From NCBI GenBank assembly GCA_017518185.1, contig JAFWWB010000091.1:24302-88301 (forward strand): 64,000 bases of DNA, in the 5' to 3' direction. Below, one piece after another: positions 51,464 through 58,026 of the stretch (within the stretch, counting starts at the first letter, position 1; each line of letters begins with the position of its first letter). Origin of the DNA: Lachnospiraceae bacterium. GTDB lineage: Bacteria; Bacillota; Clostridia; Lachnospirales; Lachnospiraceae. The notes beneath the pieces are model-generated. The model was not told the DNA's origin and did not search any database. It saw only the letters and a list, made by a program, of their open reading frames with translations. The position numbers were made by a program, and so were the translations under genes.

Positions 51464-53137
51464 ATGGAACAGAAAAAGAAACTGACTATCCTTACAATGC
51501 TGCTCATGTATGCGCTCATACCGCTGGTCACGGTAGTTGTCTTCCTGTTCTTCATCACTTCGGGGATCATGGTGTCCAACCTTGAGGAAAACACCAGGGA
51601 AGAACTCATGGTGGCGACAAAAGGACTGCGGGAATACTATGAATATGACCTTTTGAATGAGGTGGACCTTGAGGACGGTTTCCTGGAGTATGATACGGAT
51701 TATATCGATTCCATTAAAGCCACCGGTGTGGATCTTACCATATTCAAGGACAATATCCGCTTTATGACCACGATAATCGGCTCCGACGGAAAGCGTATCG
51801 AGGGGACCCCCGCTTCGGATGCGGTATGGGCTGCGGTCTCTTCGGGGCAGGATTATTATTCCGATGATGTGGTCATAAACGGTACCGATTATTATGTTTA
51901 TTATATGCCTCTGTACGGCTCGGACGGAGTGCGGGGCATGGCCTTTTCCGGAAAGACTGCCGATCAGATAAATGCGGCCGAAAAGCACATCTATCTGGTG
52001 GTGGCCCTGGTCGGTATCGCCGGCATAGTGGTGTTCACCCTGATCGCCTGGTTCTTTGCCATCAAGGTCTCAAGTCCCCTTAAGGCAGTGGCGGCAAGCC
52101 TTCAGAAGCTTTCCGACGGTGAGACCGATGTACGTATAGACGAAAAGACCAGCATACAGGAAACGGCACAGATCATCGCCGCAACGACAAAGCTGGGCGA
52201 TGTGCTGAAGAGCGCTACGGGAAAGATCAGGAGCTCTGCGGAGACTCTCACCGGCACCATAGGCAGCACTGCCGATATGGCAGCCGATTCCTCGGAAGCT
52301 ACGGGCCAGATAGCCGACTCCATGCAGGCTCTCACCCAGACCACCATGACCATGGCACAGAGCGTGCAGGATATCAACGACAACATGAACCACATGGGAG
52401 ATATCATAAGCCAGGCGGTAGACAGCGTAAACAACCTGAATTCCAATGCAGGCGCTATGTCCGAGGCAAACAGGGAAGCGGCCGATTCCATCAGGAAGGT
52501 CATCTCCTCCTCCGAGCGTTCCGCTGATGCAGTGGAGGATATCGCAAACCGTATAAATGCTACCAACGAGGCTGTGACCAAGATCAACGAGATGGTTGCA
52601 TTGATAACGGGTATAGCGTCCCAGACCAACCTGCTCTCCCTGAACGCCAGCATAGAAGCGGCAAGAGCCGGAGAGGCCGGAAGAGGCTTTGCGGTTGTCG
52701 CCGAAGAGATAAAGACCCTGGCAGAGCAGTCGGATGTCTCCGCAAACCAGATAAAGGATATAGTGGCAGCCATAGGCGAGTCTTCTACCAAGTGTGTTGA
52801 GCACGCAAAGAAGGTCAGGGAACTGATAACCGATGAGAAAGAGCTGCTGCTGCTGACCCAGGATAAGTTTGCAAACCTTGACAGGGATATCCAGAATTCC
52901 GTTGAGGAGATCTCCTCCGTGTCCATGGTCACAGGACAGTTGGAATCCATAAAGGATACCATAGCCAACGCCGTGACCGACCTGTCGGCGATCTCCGAAG
53001 AGACCTCAGCTACCAATGAAGAGGTGGCTGCGTCCATCCAGAGCGTTGCCAACAACGTGGGACAGGTTTCCGAGAATGCGAATGTGATGAACGACCTTTC
53101 CGCAGATCTCAAGGAGGCTGTGGCATACTTCAAGTGA
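51464..53137 (+). CDS. Methyl-accepting chemotaxis protein
   Basis: A 557-residue transmembrane receptor. It has a first helix at ~11-36 (LLMYALIPLVTVVVFLFF), an extracellular single-Cache-like sensor (~37-170), a second helix (~175-197), a HAMP domain (~198-250) and the long signalling coiled coil. The kinase-control hairpin tip is TNLLSLNASIEAARAGEAGR. It should pass ligand binding to CheW/CheA and thereby to flagella; no other chemotaxis gene is nearby. The ligand is unknown. ATG 51464 has AAAGGAG upstream. A terminator follows at 53154. Confidence 0.93.
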   Translation: MEQKKKLTILTMLLMYALIPLVTVVVFLFFITSGIMVSNLEENTREELMVATKGLREYYEYDLLNEVDLEDGFLEYDTDYIDSIKATGVDLTIFKDNIRFMTTIIGSDGKRIEGTPASDAVWAAVSSGQDYYSDDVVINGTDYYVYYMPLYGSDGVRGMAFSGKTADQINAAEKHIYLVVALVGIAGIVVFTLIAWFFAIKVSSPLKAVAASLQKLSDGETDVRIDEKTSIQETAQIIAATTKLGDVLKSATGKIRSSAETLTGTIGSTADMAADSSEATGQIADSMQALTQTTMTMAQSVQDINDNMNHMGDIISQAVDSVNNLNSNAGAMSEANREAADSIRKVISSSERSADAVEDIANRINATNEAVTKINEMVALITGIASQTNLLSLNASIEAARAGEAGRGFAVVAEEIKTLAEQSDVSANQIKDIVAAIGESSTKCVEHAKKVRELITDEKELLLLTQDKFANLDRDIQNSVEEISSVSMVTGQLESIKDTIANAVTDLSAISEETSATNEEVAASIQSVANNVGQVSENANVMNDLSADLKEAVAYFK

Positions 53138-53153
53138 TAAGCTGAGAAATGAC

Positions 53154-53197
53154 AGGGGCGGTCCGTCGCTCTTCAACGGCGGTCCGCTCCTTTCTTT
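53154..53197 (+). terminator. Terminator after the chemoreceptor gene
   Basis: Long hairpin with outer arms AGGGGCGG (53154-53161) and CCGCTCCT (53184-53191), inner pairing TCCGTCG with CGGCGGT, then TTCTTT. Confidence 0.65.
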
Positions 53198-53219
53198 ATC
53201 AGAGTGCCTGGGAGAACGT

Positions 53220-54758
53220 ATGAAAGAGTATATCGAATATCTGAAAAAGCATCCGTTCGGCTGCATCCTGGTGGCAGCGGTCCTTTTTTTATGTTACGGC
53301 ATCCACGCTTTTTCTACTTACTTTTATATTGACAGTGAGCTGCTGGTCCTTAAGCCGTATACCACATATAACTGGCTGGAAACGGGGCGTTTTTCACTGC
53401 CGCTCCTGCGCCGGATAGCCGGGCTCGGTGTATATGATCCATACATGGAAGGTATACTGTTTCTGCTGTTCCTGTTTATCGCATCCACCGGACTCAGTTT
53501 CCTTTTGACGAGGGGAAGATCCGGCGGGGTCTTCCTCTTTGCACCGCTCCTGTTCCTCGTCAGCCGAAATTATGAGGACGCGTTTTATTTCCACTATCTG
53601 TCTCACACACTGCTGGCTGCATTCATTCTGCTCATCATCGCAGACCGGCTGTTCCTCTCTTTTCTGGAGAAGGGTAAATGGCAGCTGCTGATAGCGGGAT
53701 GCATCTGCCAGGTACTGTCATTTGGTGTATACCAGCTGATGGCGAATATCCAGATCAGCCTGCTGTTATCGCTGTTCATCCTTTCTTCGCAGGATAAACA
53801 GAAGACGAAGGCTGTACCGGTGATCAGGGACGGCTGGCTCTCGATCGCAGTCTATCCGTTTTATTTTCTGGGGGGCTTCCTGCCGTATGAAGTGATCGCA
53901 AAACTGTTTTTCAGCGGTTCCTCATATCTGAACGATCAGATCCTGTGGGGACAGCAGCCTTTTAAGACTGTGGTGCAAAGCGTTCTGTCCGCTGTAAAAC
54001 TCTATCTGACGGCGCCGGGAGATCTGCTGGAAAAGACCTATCCGGCCACGGCGCTGCTCCTGCTCGTGACGAGCTTCCTCCTGTGGAAAAAGCACCGCCT
54101 GTCATTCTGGACCGCAGCCGGACTGCTGGGGCTTTTTGCCTCGCCGCTTTTTCTTCCCGTGATCATGGGAAAGATCTTAATAGGACGCACACAGCTTACG
54201 ATGCCGCTCGTCTGCAGCTGTCTGATCATCGTGTGTATCCGCCTGCTGGAGCAGATCTGTGAAGACCGGGACAGACAGCGGCTGCAGCACCTCGGCGTAT
54301 TATTTTGTACCGTCCTTATGTATATGCAGGCATTGGTCGTCATGCGGCTGTATTATACCGAAAAGGTGATACGCGACCACGACGCTGTCACAACCGCGCA
54401 GATGATACATACGATCGACCAGGCAGGCGGTACGGGAAAGCCTCTCGTCTTCGTGGGCTATCTCAGGGCAGGCAGCAATGCCTCCTGCTATCACTATCGT
54501 GACATGGGGTCTTATATGTGCCTGTCCGCATATGCCCTGCGTGCTGATGCCTCAAATCTCTATAATACGCGGGGGATCCTCGCCTACTATGAAACGCTGG
54601 GCTTCCACTACCCCGTGCCCACGATGGAGATGATGGCTGAGGGAGAGGCTGCGAGTACACAGATGCCTGACTGGCCGGCCGCCGGTTCCGTCCGTAATAT
54701 GGGAGACTATACTGTGATACGCCTCAGTGCCGACAATGCAGGTTTTGCCGAGCAGTAA
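53220..54758 (+). CDS. Polytopic membrane protein, GtrII-like glucosyltransferase family
   Basis: A 512-residue protein with about ten membrane helices. It starts HPFGCILVAAVLFLCYGIHA, then an outside loop YIDSELLVLKPYTTYNWLETGRF with the position and Asp/Trp pattern of GtrII-type glycosyltransferases, which decorate surface polysaccharides from lipid-linked sugar. The C-terminal ~130 residues form an outside domain. Family assignment is tentative. Codon use differs from the neighbours (Ile mostly ATC, few ATA; Arg often CGG/CGC), which hints at transfer. It lies between a terminator and the tmRNA gene and is a single unit. There is no strong ribosome site beyond GGGAG. Confidence 0.6.
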   Translation: MKEYIEYLKKHPFGCILVAAVLFLCYGIHAFSTYFYIDSELLVLKPYTTYNWLETGRFSLPLLRRIAGLGVYDPYMEGILFLLFLFIASTGLSFLLTRGRSGGVFLFAPLLFLVSRNYEDAFYFHYLSHTLLAAFILLIIADRLFLSFLEKGKWQLLIAGCICQVLSFGVYQLMANIQISLLLSLFILSSQDKQKTKAVPVIRDGWLSIAVYPFYFLGGFLPYEVIAKLFFSGSSYLNDQILWGQQPFKTVVQSVLSAVKLYLTAPGDLLEKTYPATALLLLVTSFLLWKKHRLSFWTAAGLLGLFASPLFLPVIMGKILIGRTQLTMPLVCSCLIIVCIRLLEQICEDRDRQRLQHLGVLFCTVLMYMQALVVMRLYYTEKVIRDHDAVTTAQMIHTIDQAGGTGKPLVFVGYLRAGSNASCYHYRDMGSYMCLSAYALRADASNLYNTRGILAYYETLGFHYPVPTMEMMAEGEAASTQMPDWPAAGSVRNMGDYTVIRLSADNAGFAEQ

Positions 54759-54767
54759 AGCGACCCT

Positions 54768-54799
54768 TGACAAAACCTCTATTTGTGTTATTGTATGAT
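54768..54799 (+). promoter_or_regulatory. Likely promoter of the tmRNA gene
   Basis: TTGACA (54768-54773) and TATGAT (54794-54799), 6 bases before the tmRNA 5' end. The 20-base spacer is longer than ideal, so the -35 match may be partly fortuitous. Confidence 0.45.
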
Positions 54800-54805
54800 G
54801 TGTAA

Positions 54806-55138
54806 GGGCTTGACAGGTTTCGACGGGGTGTCTTAAGTTGAAGAAGCTATCCGCAGGTGTGCGTAAACCCGAATCTTAAACTAAACGCTGAAGATAATTT
54901 AGCACTGGCTGCCTAAGTGCAGCCCGTCCTTCTCTTCCCACCCGCGGGTTGAGGTAAGGGCGCCGGATCGCGGGAAACGCATACGCAAAGCTTTGAGCGT
55001 ATGGCTGATCCATGAAGCTACTAAAACCGCTTTTGGTGTCTGTGACAGGGCGGCGGAGGGAACGTTCTCCCACAGACTATGATAGTAGAAGAGCGATGGC
55101 GGATATTTCGGACGCGGGTTCAAATCCCGCCAGGTCCA
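54806..55138 (+). ncRNA. ssrA: Transfer-messenger RNA (tmRNA)
   Basis: Rescues ribosomes stalled on broken mRNA and tags the peptide for proteolysis. The 5' end GGGCTTGACAGGTTTCGACG pairs with the 3' end CAGGTCC (7-bp acceptor with two wobbles). The T arm is GCGGGTTCAAATCCCGC, with a G-U-type tRNA-Ala-like end. The tag frame at 54887-54916 encodes AEDNLALAA and stops at TAA, close to other Firmicute tags. CCA is not encoded, so it must be added. A hairpin follows at 55143. Confidence 0.96.
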
Positions 55139-55142
55139 TCAG

Positions 55143-55169
55143 AAGGCAGGGGATTTATACCCTGCCTTT
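55143..55169 (+). terminator. Hairpin after tmRNA
   Basis: Arms AAGGCAGGG (55143-55151) and CCCTGCCTT (55160-55168) with an 8-base loop; the T run is short. Confidence 0.6.
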
Positions 55170-55188
55170 GCATTAGGAAGGAGATATT

Positions 55189-56085
55189 ATGGCCGGATCA
55201 ACGACCGATTTTGAACAGTTTCTGCAGGGCGAGATCAAAAAGTACAGGGGAGTGACTGTGCCTATCAGGGCCAGCATGGCGGAACGCATGCTCAGGACAA
55301 AGCTGCCCTGCAACAGCCTCCATCCCAATCCCGCGGATGAATTCTGCATCCCCAGCGTGGGACCCAGCTACCGTATAATAGGCGAGTATGAGGAAAAATT
55401 CCGGAAGGCTATACAGTTCGATAATGAGCCCATGGAGGAGCCGCTGATCGTACAGAAGATACATCCCGACGGCTATCTTCTGCTGAACGGCCATCACCGC
55501 TGGGCGGCTGCCATACGCTGCGGCATCAAGAAGGTACCGGTGAAGATAGTCAACCTGACCCAGGATACCGATATAGAGAAGGTCATTCAGAATTCAAAGC
55601 ACGATAAGCGCGTGTCCCTGGATCTGGACGAGGTCATACTCCGCACGGCTGAGGACGAGGCCATAGAAAAAGCACCGGGCTTTCCGTTCAATCGGGTATA
55701 CACCGAGAGATTAAAGAAGGGTGTGCCCGCGCTTTTCCATTATCTGGCGAAGAACGGATATGACATATGGCTGTTTTCGGCAAATTACTACTCCTATGAC
55801 TATATACGTCACCTGTTCTGGAAGCATCATGCCCATGTGGATGCGATAGTCACGGGTACCCAGAGAAAGGCCCAGGATGACGATAAAAAGAAGGCCCGGG
55901 AGATCAGTGAACGTGTCAATGCAAATTATAAGGAGACCCTGACCATTGACAACAGCATGGTGCTGAAGAGTGAACGGGGAAGTAAGGATTTCGAACAGTT
56001 CGATATAAACGGCGGTGACAGCGAATGGTCTGCCGAGGTGATCGCCATTGTTGAAAAGATCGTAAAGGACGCTGCCAATGAATAA
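55189..56085 (+). CDS. ParB/sulfiredoxin-like domain fused to a HAD-like phosphatase domain
   Basis: A 298-residue cytoplasmic protein. Residues ~35-125 look like the ParB/Srx fold, with EPLIVQKIHPDGYLLLNGHH and then RWAAAIRCGIKKVPVKIV. The NGHHR box sits where nucleotide-binding members have GxxR. Residues ~140-295 are HAD-like: the nucleophile pair in RVSLDLDEVIL (Asp 145 and 147), YDIWLFSAN as motif II, and LTIDNS near motif IV, with DN where DD is usual. ParB-fold relatives include CTPases and free-serine kinases, so a kinase/phosphatase bifunctional enzyme is possible but unproven. Strong GGAAGGAG site. It overlaps the next HAD gene by 8 bases. Confidence 0.72.
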   Translation: MAGSTTDFEQFLQGEIKKYRGVTVPIRASMAERMLRTKLPCNSLHPNPADEFCIPSVGPSYRIIGEYEEKFRKAIQFDNEPMEEPLIVQKIHPDGYLLLNGHHRWAAAIRCGIKKVPVKIVNLTQDTDIEKVIQNSKHDKRVSLDLDEVILRTAEDEAIEKAPGFPFNRVYTERLKKGVPALFHYLAKNGYDIWLFSANYYSYDYIRHLFWKHHAHVDAIVTGTQRKAQDDDKKKAREISERVNANYKETLTIDNSMVLKSERGSKDFEQFDINGGDSEWSAEVIAIVEKIVKDAANE

Positions 56086-56569
56086 CGGAAAGATGCGGGT
56101 CTCTTTTGATCTGGACGAGGTGCTCTTCGTGATGCCGGAGACGCATAAGACCGAGCCGCCGCTGCATTTCCCCTTCAATAAGATCTATAAGGAGAGGCTG
56201 CGGCTCGGAACGCCGGAGCTTATCAGGAAACTGCAGGAGATGGGCTATGAGGTGTGGGTCTATACTTCTTCATTCCGTTCCGAGCAGTATATCAGAAAGC
56301 TGTTCAGGCATTACGGCGTGAAGTTTGACGGCATCGTGAACGGGACCAGGCACCTTAAGGAGGTGCAGCGTGACAATAAGCAGATACTCCCGCAGAAGCT
56401 GCCCAACCGCTACAGGATATCGCTGCACATAGACGACGAGACCGTGGTGTGCACACTGGGGCGGCAGTACGGCTACAATGTGTTCCAGCTGGATGCCCAG
56501 GATGATGACTGGAAGGAAAAGATCATTGAACGGGCAGGGGAGATAAGAAAAAGAGAATTCGGGGAATAA
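56078..56569 (+). CDS. Stand-alone HAD-like protein, paralogue of the preceding HAD domain
   Basis: A 163-residue protein matching the C-terminal half of the previous gene: RVSFDLDEVLF, FPFNKIYKERLRLGTPELI, YEVWVYTSSFRSEQYIRKLF and LHIDDETVV. Both aspartates of motif I (11, 13) and a DD motif IV are present, so this copy looks more complete as a phosphatase. It probably arose by tandem duplication. Translation is coupled by the 8-base overlap. The substrate is unknown; relatives with DLDEV-like motif I are poorly described. Confidence 0.75.
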   Translation: MNNGKMRVSFDLDEVLFVMPETHKTEPPLHFPFNKIYKERLRLGTPELIRKLQEMGYEVWVYTSSFRSEQYIRKLFRHYGVKFDGIVNGTRHLKEVQRDNKQILPQKLPNRYRISLHIDDETVVCTLGRQYGYNVFQLDAQDDDWKEKIIERAGEIRKREFGE

Positions 56570-56572
56570 AAA

Positions 56573-56600
56573 GGGGACGGAAGACCGTCCCCCTTTCTCA
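56573..56600. terminator. Terminator shared by convergent HAD and GH5 genes
   Basis: Perfect arms GGGGACGG (56573-56580) and CCGTCCCC (56585-56592) with loop AAGA. On the - strand it is followed by TTTTTTATT, on the + strand only by CTTTCT, so it mainly serves the GH5 gene. Confidence 0.75.
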
Positions 56601-57629
56601 TCATATTATCTTTACAAGTCTGTCCCTTACGCTGTCCATGCAGGCATCCGCCAGGCCGAAGTCCATTTCCCTGTAGCTCCATGCAGCGCGGCCTATACCA
56701 TGGTCGTTCATGCAGCCGCAGATCAGTTCATACCACTTCAGTGCGTCTTCAGGATCAGCCAGCTGTATCACTCCGAACTCACCGCAGTAGAGAGGAACGT
56801 TACGCTCGTCAGCTACGGCTACGGCCTCTGCCATGAGCTTTTCGAAGAACTCGCGGCCGAACCTGGCATCGGGATCGAAAGCGGAGATATCCCACACATA
56901 GCTGCTGATGTTCTTCTCTGCAAAGTCCCTGTACTGACGGTAGGTATTGTCTATGCCCATCCTGAAATCCAGATCCATGGACTCTATCCAGTACGCCCCC
57001 TGGTGGGTAAAGATCAGGGGCTCATAGCAGTGGAAGTTGTAGACGATCTTATCGTCATAGGGAGGCAGCAGATCCTTAAGAGCCTCGATGCTGTTGTTGT
57101 AATAGCCGCCCAGCAGTATGTGTATATCGGGCGCGTATTTACGGATGCGCTTTATGCATTCCGTTGAGATGCGGTTCCAGGTATCGCTGTATTTTTTGTC
57201 GGTGACTTCATTGAGCATCTCAAAGGAAAGACGGTCCGCGTACTTTCCGAACCTTTCGGCAAACTGTTCCCAGAGGCGGTAGAAGCGGTCCTGATAAGCC
57301 TCGTTCTCAAAGAAGCCCGACTCGCCCTCGCCTACGTCGAAGGAAAAGCCGAAGGTCTTGTGCAGATCCAGGATCATGTTGAGACCGTATTCCCCGCACC
57401 AGTCAATGGCACGCTGGATGTAGGAAAAGCCCTCCTCCCTGTAGTTTCCCTTGCTGTCCTCCACAAGATCATAATCAACGGGCACGCGTATGTGATCCAT
57501 ACCCCAGCCCTTTATGACCGCGATATCCTCCTTTTTGATGAAGTTTTCATATCTGTCCGTCGTGTGATCGCACTGTGAAAGCCAGCCGCCGAGATTGATG
57601 CCGTGCATGTAACCCTCAAATTTCTTCAT
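56601..57629 (-). CDS. Glycoside hydrolase family 5 (cellulase-type) enzyme
   Basis: A 342-residue (beta/alpha)8 hydrolase with no signal peptide, so it acts in the cytoplasm on imported oligosaccharides. Landmarks are GINLGGWLSQCDH, DHIRVPVDYDLV, the acid/base Glu in LSFEMLNEVTDK, NFHCYEPLIFTHQGAYW and the nucleophile Glu in VPLYCGEFGVIQ. Beta-glucan, cellodextrin or beta-mannoside are possible substrates. The start is ATG 57629 with CTGGAGGT upstream. A promoter with an overlapping palindrome lies ahead of it, suggesting repression. It is alone in its unit. Confidence 0.88.
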   Translation of the reverse strand: MKKFEGYMHGINLGGWLSQCDHTTDRYENFIKKEDIAVIKGWGMDHIRVPVDYDLVEDSKGNYREEGFSYIQRAIDWCGEYGLNMILDLHKTFGFSFDVGEGESGFFENEAYQDRFYRLWEQFAERFGKYADRLSFEMLNEVTDKKYSDTWNRISTECIKRIRKYAPDIHILLGGYYNNSIEALKDLLPPYDDKIVYNFHCYEPLIFTHQGAYWIESMDLDFRMGIDNTYRQYRDFAEKNISSYVWDISAFDPDARFGREFFEKLMAEAVAVADERNVPLYCGEFGVIQLADPEDALKWYELICGCMNDHGIGRAAWSYREMDFGLADACMDSVRDRLVKII

Positions 57630-57663
57630 TTGTGATACCTCCAGATAAATAAAATCACACCAA

Positions 57664-57678
57664 ATGGTACTATACCAT
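57664..57678. promoter_or_regulatory. Palindromic operator candidate over the GH5 promoter -10 box
   Basis: ATGGTA-CTA-TACCAT, a perfect 15-base palindrome. It covers the -10 box (57674-57669) of the GH5 promoter on the - strand and lies about 35 bases before the start codon. Confidence 0.55.
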
Positions 57679-57698
57679 AAACCTCCCATACTTGTCAG
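57669..57698 (-). promoter_or_regulatory. Promoter for the GH5 gene
   Basis: On the - strand: CTGACA (57698-57693), an 18-base spacer and TATAGT (57674-57669). Confidence 0.55.
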
Positions 57699-57800
57699 CA
57701 TTTTTTATGTAATTTGAATGAAGGCGCTCCCGGCTCCCGCTCTGCCTTGTGGGAAGGGCGTTTTTATGTTATCATAAGCCGGTATATGTCATGATGCCAG

Positions 57801-57959
57801 GGTCAAAAACTCATATGACGGTCATGCTTGCATGAACCGGCATATGAGTTTGGGACCCGCCCGAACATGAGCAAGTAGCGAAATGCTTGTGTAGCAAGCA
57901 TTTCAGCGGATTGCGAATGTTCGTAGAATTGCGGGAGCTGCAAAGCAGCGGAGCAATTC
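57801..57959. repeat. Three consecutive nested hairpins in a 397-base gene-free region
   Basis: The gap 57630-58026 holds the GH5 promoter and then this element. Hairpin 1 (57807-57851) has arms AAACTCATATG and CATATGAGTTT, with an inner CGGTCATGC/GCATGAACCG. Hairpin 2 (57862-57923) has outer CGAACAT/ATGTTCG and inner AAATGCTTG/CAAGCATTT. Hairpin 3 (57926-57959) has GAATTGC/GCAATTC around GCTGC/GCAGC. No open frame of note crosses it. It ends about 67 bases before the transporter gene, so it may lie in that mRNA leader. Likely an interspersed structured repeat. Confidence 0.7.
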
Positions 57960-58026
57960 GGGGGCATCATATAAGTTGAATACTCAATTGACCCCAACAT
58001 CATGTCATTGAAGAGGAAAACTGAAA

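Noticed and set aside
54876-55123. Short - strand open frames over 54876-55123
   Set aside because: They overlap the tmRNA gene and have no coding evidence.
54806-55140. An integrated island at the 3' end of ssrA
   Set aside because: No integrase, no second copy of the 3' end and no change in codon use downstream of tmRNA.
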